Part shown: positions 35,389 to 48,018 of the stretch, piece by piece | Numbering within the stretch: position 1 is the first letter of the stretch | Layout: each line of letters opens with the position of its first letter | Assembly: GCF_000499385.1 (NCBI RefSeq) | Contig: NW_013654805.1 | Location: 93,536-157,535, forward strand | Length of the DNA stretch: 64,000 bases | DNA from: Eimeria necatrix | Lineage: Eukaryota; Apicomplexa; Conoidasida; Eucoccidiorida; Eimeriidae | Direction of reading: 5' to 3' | The notes under the pieces: generated by a model | Database searches by the model: none | Seen by the model: only the letters and a program-made list of their open reading frames with translations | Told to the model about the DNA's origin: nothing | Position numbers and translations under genes: made by a program

Positions 35389-38300
35389 TCACGAAGATGC
35401 AAACAACCCTCTGGAAGGATGGCGCGAGGCTTCTACTGGTCTGCCACCGCTGCTGGCTGCTGCTCTCTGTTGAACTGCAGTTCCAGCTTGGCTGCGTATT
35501 GCCTGTTGAGCGCTGTTATTCGATCTTACATCTTGAGCAGCGTTGTTTCCTTCAAAGAAGGAGTTTCCCTGCACATTCGCTTGCTGAGACCCCTTGTTTT
35601 TGAGCCCCACTCTGCCCACTCTTGACAACTTCTCACGCCATGTAACACGCTGCGGCGATGGGGCCTGGGGATGTTCCAGTTCGCATGCAGGCTGCTGGCC
35701 ACCGTTCCGTTTGAACGAGAGCAAGCGGCGGCGTCTGCGCTCCTGTGATATTGTCTGTTGCTGCTTCTGCTGTTGGTGCTGCTGCTCGCGGGCTTTCTGG
35801 ATAGGGTCTACCAGCCCTGCGGCGACTGTCTCTTGCAGGCTCTGCAGCCTGCGTCGAGGGAAGCTTCGCAGCTTGTGGAAACAAAGGCGCAGCAGCTCGT
35901 TGTGCTCCACCTACATGAGGAAATCGCATTAGTATAGAAAGAGGCAGTAGGTAGCATTTCCCTATACATTTAACGCAATAAGAAATCGCAACGATAATCC
36001 TAGGCATCACCATAACGCGTAGCACCCTAGCACGGGGACATTCCTTTGGGAAGGACAAATATGATGAGGAACTAAACTGCAGCATCAATGGTATGGCTAG
36101 ATGAAAGAAGTGAGGGCCACTTGCTCTAAATGCCCATTCTCAGAAAACTGCTGAAGGTGTTTCTATGAATTTTGAATGTGTCAAGTCTACGTTCCGGGGT
36201 CGGGAGATTTCTGGCTGACCAGTAGGGCTAACTTGGCCTTGAGGGAGCCCATGACTTGCTCAAGTGAATGCATTTTCGCCAGTTGAGCCTCAAAGTAAAA
36301 AATGATGCCAAGCGCGACGCGGAACAAAATCTTGGGGCCCTCCAGCATAAGACAGTCCCAAATACGGAGAACAGTCGGCTGCTGGGGATAATGGAACACA
36401 CGTATACGTTGAAGAGACGGTCAAGCGAAAAGACAAAGGCAAAAACCTGGGTGCAGCATATGCGAAACAGCTCAGCCATGCAGCGGTCTGATGTGCAAGA
36501 GCTTACAGGGCAGGAAGTGCAAAACAGACACAGAAACCACTCAGCAGCCAGCCACTCAACCTCGACCCCTGTTTTCCTGAGCCATAGAACAGAAACCTCG
36601 AAGCGTGAGCCCTATAATTTCACTGTAATTGTCTACAGGTGGCGGAGACACGAAGGCAGGCTGATATCGCAGCGGTGAAGACAGCGAGAGAAAGACTGAG
36701 CACAAGTAGCAGGATTAAACAAGTTGCTGCTGTGTGTACAGTGATACGAGAATCTTATGCTGACTTTAAGACCTGGAAAACACGGGGGGACTTTTGCCGA
36801 ATGAGCAACTCGAGGACCTTCAGGTCTCTCCGAAGGTCTATCATCCCATTGGAATAATACTGGCCGATTTGCAAGCCTGGAGGAACAGTAAGTGGAATTT
36901 CGAGAGCATGAGTTGTACAAAAAACACCTTTGCAGAGTGTCTTGTGGCTCACTACTGGGCCCTGTGTCTCTGGAGGGTCTGGTGACCGAAAGGGAGGCCC
37001 TTGGATCTCCCTCAATCGCCTACCTTTGTTCTTGTCGGTAGACACGACCAGCTGCAGCAGCGAGGCAAGGGCCAACTCTTGCTTCTGAAAAAGCAAGAGA
37101 GTCCCAGCAAGAAAATTGAGCCCTTGGCAGTAGCCCACCGAAGGACGAGCAGCGGCGAATCCGCGAAGCACTCGGCGTAAAGCACATATGCCGCCACTAG
37201 AGCGAAACTGCGCAGAAACCGCCAATAGCAGCAGCGACAGCAGCGATGGCAAAGGCTTCTACTGAAAAAAACCGCTGCTCGAGCGGGAACTGTATTTCAG
37301 AGAGATGACACGTGATGAGTTGTATGCTTCGTGTTAAGTACCCTCTTGTTGTTTGGAAAAGTCCGCGGGAGGTCCAGCTCTATCTGGCCACTAACGTCTA
37401 GAGGCAATTCTTCCAGCTGCAGCCTGCGGTGGAGCATCGCAGTTTAGCAAGAGAAAAAACCACCACTGCAAGCAGCAGATAGAAGGAACAAGAACGTAAG
37501 AGACACAGTGAAAAGGATCCTAGGTACGACAAAAGTACACAAAAGAGCCAAGCAGAAATACGCCTTTTGACCATCTCGTGCAGCTCATTCGGCCTTCATA
37601 CGATATCTCCGTGTGCCTTCATATCAGGCACCTACCGCTCAAAAGCATCCGGGTCGGAGTCGAGCAATACATCAGCCCCTAAAAAGGAAGCCCAAACCCT
37701 CCCCCTGCAGATAAATAAGGTCGCAAGCCGCACTAGACAGAACGAATACAGCCGCATTCAGTAGCAAAATAAACAAACAGGCAAAGCAACAAGAACGACA
37801 AAGGCGCACAGACTGACCGGAAAACGTAAGGAAACGGAAAGACATATGGAGACAAGCTGATGCACAACCATTAGACAAATACACAAAAATAAATTTAACA
37901 ACTTCTCCTCAGTCTCCTCACCTGAGATGGTCTGGTATCCCTTGTCTGACGAGCTTTTTCAACTGCCCTCGGTCCTCGAATGCCGGATTGTTCGCTAAGT
38001 ATGCTTCCCAGCTAATGCAGCAACACCATTGCAGGCAAGGAGAAAGGAAGGATACAGACGGATGAGAGGAGGGACACAGCTGGTTTGAGCCACATAGCAG
38101 TATCAGAGAGCCTTGCAATCTGCAGCGCTAGTGCGGCTGTAACACTGACAAAAAGGGACTGACAACCACGCTGGCAGGTCAAGACAGAGCATGGACGTGC
38201 TGTGCGTAAAGACACTCAGCAGTACGTACAGCTTGGCTTGGCGCTTTCTCTGTAAAGCCGTCTTCTCTTCATATGCTGCCACACGGGACCTCACCTCAGC

Positions 38301-40325
38301 CCCGAGAGTAAAGCCATAGTAGCTTTCAACTGAAGGAAAATTCAGTACATCGCAATTCACACTCACATCTACGGCATGTCAGATTTTCGCTGCGTCTGCT
38401 GTTGCTGCTGTTACTATTGCTCACTGCTTCTTCCCCCTGTCTAGATTCATCTGTCAGTCACAATTCCTTTCATAATCCCCATTCAGTGCACACTATTGTC
38501 CGTATCATCAAAAACCCAAATTCAATGAATACGGCTGCCCCAAGGGTGTATGCGCTTGATGCGTGGACCCTTTGCTTCTTGACGGACCGCTGGCGGGGAT
38601 CTGTAGAGAAGCTGCAGAGGTCAAAGACTCCGAGGCAGGGGCCGAGACAGCGTCACCGGCAAGGGGAGGCACGTCGGCAGCCAGGGGACACATGTCGCCC
38701 CCATTCTGCTGCAGCATGTCTGCTTCTTGAGAGCTGAGGCACCGAAGCAGCAGCAGCGGTGAGCGTGGCTGGTGCCGCAGCCTGAGGGACTGAAGCCGGA
38801 GAAGAGGGTCGTCAAATTCCGCTATTCGGGCACCGTCCTGCTTGTCGCTATCGCACCTTGTCAAAGCTTGCCCCAGCTCCCCCTCCCACAGGCTGCTGTT
38901 GCTACAGCCTTGGCTATTGCTGCTGCATCTGCTGCTGCTGCTGCATTGACTGCTGCGGGGATCGGGAAGGGCTTGCCCAGGACTTGTCAGGGGAGCCATC
39001 CCCGCGAATTCAGAGTTCAGCGTCTGCAGGCCGCTGCTGCTGCTGCTGCTGCGGTTCGCCGTTACAACTGGGCTCGGTCTGCACGCGCAGATGCGAGTAT
39101 TCCAAGGGCTGCGTGTCGTTACACCTGAGAAGCTGAAATTCCTCTGCGGCGGCCATGGCGGCGCGTGCTTGGTGCTGCTTTTACAGCGTCCATTGCTACA
39201 GTTGTTGTTGCTGACGCTGCTGCTATTGCTCCCTGTCTCGCGGCTGCTGGTAGGCGTGGCATACAAACCAGACCCAACAGAAAAGCGGCTGCAGCAGAGC
39301 CCCAACTGCACGTCGTCAAAACGCGGGGTCCTGCCCTTACACGCAGATATGCTCTGGCGGTCGGCAGGAACATGGTCAGGAGCAGCCCCGCTGCTGCTGC
39401 AACGCCGCAGACTGACAGTAGAGATCAATTCAAAAGTATTAATCGACCTGCTGCTTCTGCATCCCCTGCCATTATTTTCGTTATTTGCGGCTGCTGAGCC
39501 CAAAATCGCCCCGGGAGACAGAAACTGGGAGCCGGAAAAGGAAAGAGCTCGAAAGTTCGAGATATTACACTCCTGGAGAGTGCAGCAACTATCTTTCCGC
39601 TGCTGCTGCTGGAAGGGCTCTTGCTGCATCTCGCACGGGGCACAGGGTACCTTTCCGAGACGGTGTATGCCAGGGCTGACTAGGGCTTCTGCACCCTTGT
39701 CTGTGCACGTCAAGCCTGCCCTGCTGTGCGAATGGTCGCGGGCTCCAGACATCACGCTTCTCAATGGCGTTCTCTTTAGGCTCTCGATTGATGCGTGCTC
39801 CTCTGATCGTGTTGCAGTGTCTGCGCAGCCACCACGGTCATTTGCCGGCGCCATAGCCACCTCTGCAGCTGCTTCATTCATATCACTGTGGCGAAGGAGG
39901 GAGTTTAGTGGTAAGGAGAAAGATGAGGAATAAATGCGTGGCAAATCGAATACTCTAGGAAGGGCTTCGCCGCTCACGAGCTCCGCCTGAGCGAGTAGAG
40001 CACGAAGAAGATCATGAGAACCACTGTGCCGGTCTAAGGTGGATCTGGGAGGCCTCTGCTGCTTTATTTTATCTCCCTGAATAGGCCAGCAGTTTACAGG
40101 AGCATGGCCCCCCGCGGTGCTTCCTGTGTACCCAGAGGAAACTTGGGAGTTCAGGGAATTCAATTCTACGCAGCAAATGGTTACAGCAGACGCCCTTGAA
40201 AGGACTTGTCTTGGAGTGGGGCTTGAGGAAATGCTTTGGAAGTCGTCGCGCACAACAGCCACAGCCGACGGGAGCGGCGCATCGGCGCAGCGCTTAGACT
40301 GCAGCGAAACATCAGTTGTTGAGAC
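35389..40325 (-). CDS. TBC-domain Rab GTPase-activating protein
   Basis: Exons: 40325 (5' end unresolved)-38516, 38329-38230, 38011-37922, 37704-37636, 37423-37342, 37207-37024, 36876-36773, 36596-36507, 36381-36220, 35910-35389; phases agree throughout. Exon 1 is a long Ser/Arg-rich disordered region. Exons 3-9 encode a whole TBC domain: KKLVRQGIPDHLRGRVWASF (motif A, RxxW), QIELDLPRTFPNN (motif B, IxxDxxR with the Arg finger), SVGYCQGLNFLAG (motif C, YxQ with the Gln finger), EWFLCLF and VLRIWDCLMLEGPKILFRVA. Both catalytic fingers are intact, so GTP hydrolysis on a Rab is expected; the Rab is unknown. The C-terminal exon is basic and Gln-rich. The 5' end opens at an AG with no ATG. The first in-frame ATG is at 39881, so either that is the start or an upstream exon exists. 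The exon 1 donor (G|GTTTTT) is weak. Confidence 0.85.
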
Positions 40326-41921
40326 CTAAATGCCACTCTTATGAGCTGAAATAAACTTAGAGGTGCAAGCAATAAAAAAGGAAACCCGAGTAACCTCTTA
40401 ACAAAAGCCTCTGTCTACTCAACCGGCAGCCCCAGAGGCCTCTCCGCTGACGGCGACCGGCTGCCGGCGACACACACCTGACGAACTGTGAACGGTGAAG
40501 TTTACCTGCTGTTCCCCGGTATTGTTCTGATCATGTTTCCGGGCGTTTACAAGGCTTCACAACGTGTCTAGCAAGTAGTGGAACACCCATGAGGATACAG
40601 AATCCGAATTCTCACCTATGCCAGAGTGCGTTCAACCCAATCATCACCACTTGCACTGTAGGTTGTCACTTGCGCATTAGGTGAATTGAACTCTGCAGCT
40701 GAAAGAACCCCAGAACTAACTATTTGGTGTATTGGGTTACACGCTCGTGAAACAAGTGACCCGGCAGTACGTGAGACTGCACAACAGCAGGATACTGACT
40801 AATCTGGAGACCGCATGAAACCGCCTCTCCAGCAGGGTAAACATTTGCCAGTTGCCTGGACAAATGTTACGTGAATACTTCTTATACGTATGCGTTGCTT
40901 GCCGACTAGCTAGGAACAAGCAGCTTCCCTAGTTGAATGGCTGCCCTGCAATACTTCCCGTAGTTGGCAGCCTAGGGACAATTGCGTGACATTGGAAATG
41001 TGTGTATGAGTTCAGAGACATTAAAATGCTGATGATATTACTGTTTTTTCAGTCCTTACAACATCCGGCACCCGAGCCGATTGCGGCCAGTTCAGTTGAG
41101 GGCTGAGAGTTGAGAAGGTATTGTTACCACCCCGTCCATCTGAGTTTCCGGATGCGGGTTTCATAGATTCACTCAGGTCGACAACGGCTGGCGATTTTGT
41201 CTGCAGTTAGCATGTCACATTTGTCCAAGCCATGCGTCTATCCTCCGAAGAGCCTAAAACATGAGCTCCTAGCTGGCGCAGAACCATAGTTATATGGCTC
41301 TCGCAAATAATTTGTTGCCTCCAATATTGAACGCGCATCTGTTTAAAGGCTGTGGGTAGGCAGGCTTGGCAAGAGGTAAGCTAAAAGACAGGTGAATAAG
41401 TCTCTAAGACCTTCCAGCTACCATGAATGTCTCAAGAAAAAGGGCTGAGAGGAGCGTCTTGCTGCTTGAGTTTCGGCCTATAAGCACCCTCTCCTCACTA
41501 GTGGATGCCATATTATGATTTTCTGATACTTATCGAACTAACTAGATGCGTCTTCACCGTACGTTTTCCCTAACTAGCAACCACAACCAGGAGACCTCAT
41601 CACGTTACAACGGAAGAAAGTAAGCGTTGGGCCAGCACTTGATTCGCCATGCCTCCCACGTGGAGATGTCGTCAGTGCGAGCTGCAGATGCATAGATATA
41701 TAGGGGTTGGCTTTATGAGTTACGTTCTATGGTGGTTCCAATTCTTTGTAGTCCACAGTTGTGACACGATTTTCAATATATGGGCTTGGGGAGGTCCTCA
41801 GCCACGTGCTTCCACAGTCTTCCTTCAAATATTTTAGAAGAGCACCTGCTTTTTCCAAAGCAAAAGACGCCTCGCGGAGAGCGTTTTTGGTGTTGTACGC
41901 AAGGCACCTCGCAAAGGGCTT
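40326..41921. other. Gene-poor stretch
   Basis: No supported gene. It may hold the first exon and promoter of the TBC gene. No repeats or domains seen. Confidence 0.5.
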
Positions 41922-42223
41922 GCCTGCTGCATTGTATGAAGCGCACAATCCCTGTGAGGTGCTGCTGGCGCACAGCCCGATTTGCATTCTGTCCAAAGCA
42001 CACTAATACCTTGTGAAATACTTCGGTCCATTAACCCCAAGGTCTTCAGGCAATCGTCCCTTGGAGCCCAGCCATAGCCTCCAAGGGACGATTGGCTGAA
42101 GACCTTGAAGTCAATGGACTGAAGTATTTCACAAGGTATTACTGTGCTTTGGACAGAACACAAATCGGGCTGCGCGCCAGCACCTCCTCACAGGGATTGT
42201 GCCCTTCATACAATGCAGCAGGA
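41922..42223. repeat. Large inverted duplication (145-bp arms, about 12-bp loop)
   Basis: Arms 41922-42066 and 42079-42223 are reverse complements at roughly 92 percent identity (about 12 mismatches by eye, mostly transitions). The spacer is about 12 bases. No target-site duplication or terminal motif is obvious. Transcription would give a long double-stranded RNA hairpin. It could be a foldback element or a palindromic duplication. Confidence 0.9.
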
Positions 42224-42589
42224 GCTTACGCTTGTTGAGAGCTCAGAGAAATACATGATTGTACACTCTGCCGGCTCAACTGAAAAGAACCCATCGGCGC
42301 CGTGCAGTCAGATGAAGCTCTCAACGACCTTACTGAATCCCCTGTCTACAAGGAAAACATGCATGGCCACCAGAAAGCCAGCCACTAAAAACCCAAAGAA
42401 ATAATACAGTAGACGTCGTGCCTGGTCTCCTCCTGCAGCAGCTTCTATTGCCACGTCCTGCTCACGCCCAGATCATATTATAGTAAAATCTTACTCTTTT
42501 AATGCGTTTCCTGAAGGTTATATACCATGTGATCGATAATATGAGGCGCTTACTAACGGAAGCGCAGGGCACTGAGACTTGAAAACAGC

Positions 42590-44600
42590 AATGTTGTTAG
42601 CAGAAGAAGGCTCTCGACCTAAGCTGACGAGGATGAGGAGTAGGCACGGATTTCAGTGTAGATATTGGGAAGTATTTGTTCAAAGGCCGGCAGGCATCTA
42701 GTGCTGTCAACTCACAACGAGGCCCCAAGCGGCAGCAGCAGTTAATAACGAAGCCAACAGCGCTGTGGTATAAAGACACGCAAACGAAAGAGAAACAACA
42801 TAATGGAGGCCAAAAGCAGCTTTTTCTCAGCGAAGTGTCGTCATTTCCGTTGAACCTATGCAATTGCTTGAATACTCTCACATCATTTCAGTTTAGGACT
42901 GACAAGCATACAAATATGCATTCATTATGCAATGAATGTGGCCTGTGTACTCTCTGTGACACAGTGGGAAATGTGTCCTGGGTCATCTCTATTTCGGCTC
43001 TTGGAGTGACCCTTGGCATGGGGGAAAATGGCTGATAAAAGGCAAGCTAATGTGTTGGAGAAGAAACAGAGGTGCTTTTTTACCGGGATAAGATGTCCAT
43101 CTGTAAGACAGTGCCTTCAACCTCCGGAGGGCCATAGCCGCCATCGCGCCAACCAATAGGAGCATCGCGTACAACTGAAATTGATGCCCACTGCTGATTC
43201 CGGAGGCAACCTCCACCGCTACATCCTTCAGAACAATCACAAATAGAAACAGAAAAGGCCACAGGTTGCTTCATAAGCAGCAAGAAGGTCTGTTGTATTC
43301 CGACGATTTCCAAGCTAAAGGCAGTGCGATAAAAGATTTAGAAGAGGGCAAATGGTAGTGTCCAACCAGAAACAGACCCTCTTGCTGACGTAAAAAGAAA
43401 GAGAAAAGTAAAGCGCTCTCATAGTGTGAGCCGTACCACCACGCCCCATAACGAGACAATTGCTACAAATGTTAACACCATTGCTGCAGCAAAAACACAC
43501 CACTCCTTCATTCTGCAAGCCAATTGTTTTCTGTGCATGCCTCCCGCCAGCAGGACTGGCGAACTGGCAGCTCTCTCTTCTTCACTGCTTGTGCTTTGTC
43601 ATCATCATCTGCCAGCGTGGCAAAAGCAACAAACGAAGCGGCCACAGCCACACTTCATACTTGTGTGTTGTGCTCACCAACGTTGTGTAATAACTTGTAC
43701 TTTGGCTGAGGTGTATTCCGCAAGGGTAAAGCTGAAGGTGCCGCGACTTGCCTTGCCTTTGACGCCGTGTTATTCACCGCCACCACCTGTTTGTCAAAGA
43801 ACCAGAAAGAAAAACGACACCGGCAAGGATTAAAGGATTTCAATTATCTTTCTTGCTGAAGAAGAGGCCTACAGCTAAATTGCCGGCTTCTTAAATTCTG
43901 TCCTGCACTGCACCAGTAGTGGCTCCTGGCTCTTCAAGGAAACTTAACCCACCACCGTACTGTTCTCCTCTGCCTGCTGACACAGGTCTAGATCTGAATA
44001 TATTTGACCGGCTGCAACTTGAACATAAGTTGCGGGGGCAGTGCTCCTGCGGCCATGCAAAAGGGCCACCTGTGACAGGCGCTTCCTCTTCGGAGGGGGG
44101 GAAGTACCGGAACGAGTCACATCGGTACTTACTGATCCGCCCATGGATTCAACACTTTCCCGGATTGCATTGCCTACATCTTGAGTGAAGCCAAATGCTG
44201 ACTTGGTTACTCCGGTAGTTGGTCCGCTATGTTGCAAGAGGCACGCAGGACTAGCTTCGCTGGACCCATTTTCAGCCTCGCTGCTGTGGAAGACTGCAGT
44301 GTGAGTATCATCCGTGCTTGTGCTGGTGATATGCATGCATTTGCTGTTTGGCTTCTCCACGTGTGACTCTTCTGGAGAGTTAGAAATTTCCGCCCTTTCC
44401 CTAGCTGACACGTGTTGCCTCATCAAGACCAGGCAGTGAAAACCAAGCGCACCCGACCATAAACCTTGCAGAAGCTCCTCCTTGATGACTCGAAAAGTAC
44501 CAGCTAGAGGCCTCCAAGTTCTGCGTGTGCCGCGAGAGAAGTTTGGAGTTACATGGAAGCCATCTCAAGTGACCTCGGGCATGATAGCCGCTCAACCGGC
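42590..44600 (-). other. Possible small gene, unresolved
   Basis: Candidate minus-strand exons: 44426 to about 44075, Ser/Thr-rich and ending TSPPPKRKRLSQ before a GT; about 43,489-43,440 (MVLTFVAIVSLWGVV, hydrophobic); and about 43,240-43,075. The last is open in two frames, one reading a membrane-like segment (LYAMLLLVGAMAAMALRRL), the other a soluble one (ISVVRDAPIGWRDGGYGPP). I could not choose a frame or close the model. Overlapping plus-strand frames (for example 44,482-44,877) compete with it. Confidence 0.25.
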
Positions 44601-45237
44601 TGAAATCGTGCTCCAGAAAAGCACATCAAAATCTGGGAGGCTCACACTCAATGAACTTTGGAAATCTGTCCCGCGTTTTCTTTTGAGATTGATTTTCTCC
44701 CGATTCGTAACTAAGCAACGTGTCGATCTGGAGGAAGAGCAGCTGGTAGGGCGAGCTCCAAAGAAAAATGCGGGGCCAGCTAGGCACCTCTTCAACTACG
44801 GAGTTTGTTCTTTATTAATATTTTGTCTCCAAGAAGCAGAGGAATTAGCTTATGCTAGTTTCTCCGGCGGTTTTTGAAACGGCTGACGTGCCGTGCAGGC
44901 ATGGACTGTTGCGAGTGACCACCGGTCACACTCGCCCGTATCTGGAGGCTTCTGGTTCTGGATACACTCGCTCGTAAACACAAAAGTGAAAGGTCAAAAT
45001 GGCTGTTGCCTGAAATTGGGAAAGTGCGGGATCTTGCTTCAGTCCAAAAGCGAGCAGCCATCAGCTGCTCCGGCCGCAATATAGAGGCTGCCGGGGCAAA
45101 GATCCATGCACTGCCGTTTTCCGCTCACCTTTGTCCCCACGCTGATGCATATTTATACATATGCCTATAAAGTTTGAAATAATCACTGGCATTCGCCCCC
45201 GGTGAGCCACGTATTCTGCCTATGACCACTGGCGTGC
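44601..45237. other. Stretch with no supported gene
   Basis: Apart from the end of the competing plus-strand open frame (to 44,877), nothing recognisable is seen. Confidence 0.4.
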
Positions 45238-45277
45238 TTGCTTGAGTGCGACGTACTACGCAACCAGCTTGAAGGTG

Positions 45278-45433
45278 AGGATAATACAAAGACTACAGCT
45301 ACAATATACCATAACTTCAATTTAGACTCACCAAAACGCACTACTTGTGCCAATCAGGATAATACAAAGACTGAAGCTACAATACACCGTAACTCCAATT
45401 TGGACTCACCAAAACGAACTACTTGTGCCAAAC
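45278..45433 (+). repeat. 78-bp tandem duplication, two copies, open frame kept
   Basis: The unit starts AGGATAATACAAAGACT and recurs exactly 78 bases later with about ten substitutions. One frame stays open through both copies and reads two 26-residue repeats: DNTKTTATIYHNFNLDSPKR and DNTKTEATIHRNSNLDSPKR. The surrounding open frame (45,238-45,483) is only 81 codons and has no other coding support. Confidence 0.85.
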
Positions 45434-45483
45434 TCTCCCTAAATGTTTGCCATTCTGCAAAAAGCGGGCCGCAAACGAATTGA

Positions 45484-46528
45484 GAGACAACAAACTCTTC
45501 GGCTCCTCACTAGTTTCCTCCTTCTCCACTGCAATACGTTGCTAACCTCCATATTCTGATAATACATGCTTTGCAAACTCCACCAACTACCTTTGTATCT
45601 TGAGGGCACGTGCTCTCCTGCAGCTCAACAGCCTCACAGCCTCGCTTGCCCCTATCCGCTGTCCCCGTTTAACATTGAAGGCTGTTTTCAGCCCGCATTT
45701 GCCCTGTGGCCCCAAGCCACCGACAGGCAATCATGACACTTCCACTACTCTTCGGTGCTCCACCGTCTCAGGGAGTTCCTCAAAGCGCGTGCTGGACTTA
45801 AGGGCATGCATCCGCAAGCCAGCTTTACCTAATTGGCAACAATTCAATCTGCTGCTCTCTGGTACGATCAAATAAAGTCAATTGCGACCAATCATATGAA
45901 CCTAGCAAATAAAGCAATTCGACCTGCGTGGCAGGTCGCGTAACCGCCCAATGCGTTGGTTCCCCAGTGCACCGTACGTTGAACAAATTCTACTGAGCAG
46001 CATCAACAGCGAAAGTGGCCAGCCAGACAAACGAATTGTAAATGGCGCGGAATTACTTTCGATGCGAACTACGGCTTAGTGTCCAATGTGTTTACAGGTT
46101 ACCTACCCAAACAATAGATACTGTGCAGGGTAGAAGACGCGACCAAGTGAGCGCTGAATACTCGCAGTGAATTGTTGCTGGCCGAAGTCAACCCCGGGAC
46201 GCCATGGCAAGCTATCCGTTGCTCAATGAACAGGGCCTGTTGGTGAGAGCCTTGTTGGGACACGACCTCCATAGTTGCCTGGTAAGATGAGTTGGGAACT
46301 TGGTGGCCTGTGAGCCTGATTCGCGCAGCACTGCTGCTCTACTGCTTATCTTCCCAATTCCTGAGATTGGCTGAGCGCAGAGATACAGAGACCGGCAGGT
46401 AGGAAGGAGAGGTGGGTGCGTCGGAAGGAGAGGCTCACGTGAAGACGCACGCAGTTATAGTTTGCGTGGTACTTCGCATTGAAGCTATATGTTTCTTTCA
46501 CCAAAATAGTTCGTGACTTGAGAGTAAT
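45484..46528. other. Stretch with no supported gene
   Basis: Short open frames only. It lies 3' of the secreted-protein gene on the minus strand. Confidence 0.5.
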
Positions 46529-48018
46529 TCAGCTGAGCCCCAGGATGCTGACAACTTCCACAGTGCCTGTGAAAGTCGGCCTACGTAGTTTGTCTTTAAA
46601 CTGCATTATGTCCACAACAAGAGGCGTCATTGTCCTAGGATCTGGGGTAGGTTCGAACGGTAGAGACGAGAAAGGCACTTTCTCTGCATGCCTGACTAGC
46701 TGCAGCGATGAAAACAAGGCAGTGCAAATCCAAAATAACCATGAAGGCAACACCGATAGATTCGTTCACTGCCAGCGGCTTCTTCCTCGAGGCAGGTAAA
46801 CTTCACCAACGATGCACACATAAAAGGGTGCCTAGAATATGTGCTTATCAAGTGTTGTTGCTGCTGCTGTTGCTGCGTCCCCCGCTTCTACGCAGTTCAT
46901 AGGTTCTTCGTTGTATGCTCTCAGTGCAGCATCGTGCCAATCCACCACTTACCTTCTTTGTTTCTTCAAAATTTGCAAGTACTTCTTCGTAGGCCGGTAG
47001 GAAGAACTCCTTGAAGCTCTTCTCGTCCATCTCTTTCTGAGTACGCAGAATTGCAGTGGCAAGTGATGCAACAACAATGCAAAACAAGCGAATGCCAGGA
47101 GGGCCGGACGAGGTGCATGCACAGTTACAGAAGCAATGCCGACAGTTGTGGTAGCAGTAGCCTTGCCTGATAAAAATCTTTGAGGCCCCTAACAACCTGT
47201 ACAATATGGCTGCTATCGATTCCCACTTCCTATAGCGCAACAAGTCTTCACAAATAGAAATGCGTCATAAAGAAAAGCACCAAGCACCCCGCTTGCAGCA
47301 AAATAAATGCGTACATGTTTACTGGGCGTACCTCGTAGAGCTCTAGCATAACGAGAAGAGCATCCTTGCTGAGGAAGTTCTTCTTCAGGCCGGCGGCTGT
47401 TGCGAACTGCAGCAAACGGTGTACTTTCCCCACCTCGAGCTTGAGTAGCTCGACGGGACAGAGCCCATGAGGAGTCTTGCTGAGCTTTAGGTCCTCCGCC
47501 AGCTGTTTGCATATAGCCTCGGCCGCTGCGGTCCCCTTGGAAGCCATCACCCCAGCAGCAGCTGCACCCGGAAGGGCCTCCGCATTGGTCTTGAGCTCCA
47601 AGGGGGATATCATCCGCTGATGCGCGTCGCAACCCCGCAGTAGCATGCAGAGATTCCCGTCGGGTATTTCGGGGCCCCGATCATTAAGGAGTGGCTTGTG
47701 GCAGCGCAAGAAAGACGCCATCGCTAAAACGCTGTTGTCGGCCCCAGGTGAGCTGTCCACTCCATCAAGACTATTTGAAACTGCACTGAGACTGAGCTGA
47801 GATGCAGGGGGCTGCCAAGGGGGCCCAGCTGCCGCCATCGGCGCGGTTGGGGCTGAGGAGGGCCCCTTAAACAGCTCCACATGAGTAGTGATACGCGACG
47901 CTTCAATACCACCCTTGGTGAGCGCCGGCTGCAGGTGAAAGGCTTCAACAGACGCCTTAGGCCCCACCGAGGCAAATGCAGCAGTGGAGGCAACCAACAA
48001 GACCCGAGGCAGGGACAT
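46529..48018 (-). CDS. Secreted protein, 313 aa, three exons, function unknown
   Basis: Exons 48018-47332, 47036-46953 and 46699-46529 all join in phase 0, giving 942 bases with stop. Donors are ACGAG|GTACGC and AAGAAG|GTAAGT; acceptors are GTACTCAG and CGCTGCAG. The N-terminus is a signal peptide (MSLPRVLLVASTAAFASVG), with cleavage plausible near residue 20-27. There is no other membrane segment: a hydrophobic stretch that follows exon 1 in the open frame is intronic. The mature protein is mixed helical (EAICKQLAEDLKLSK, KSFKEFFLPAYEEVLANFEE), with few Cys and no homopolymer tracts. The family is not recognised. Secretion through the ER is the only function-related inference. Coccidian proteins of this kind may go to dense granules, micronemes or the wall, but nothing here decides. 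Confidence 0.72.

Noticed and set aside
44482..44877. 131-codon plus-strand open frame
   Set aside because: It looks moderately coding-like but overlaps an equally plausible minus-strand candidate; I could not choose between them.
46640..46670. GGTTCGAAC motif resembling a tRNA T-loop
   Set aside because: It lies inside the last exon of the secreted-protein gene and no cloverleaf could be built around it.
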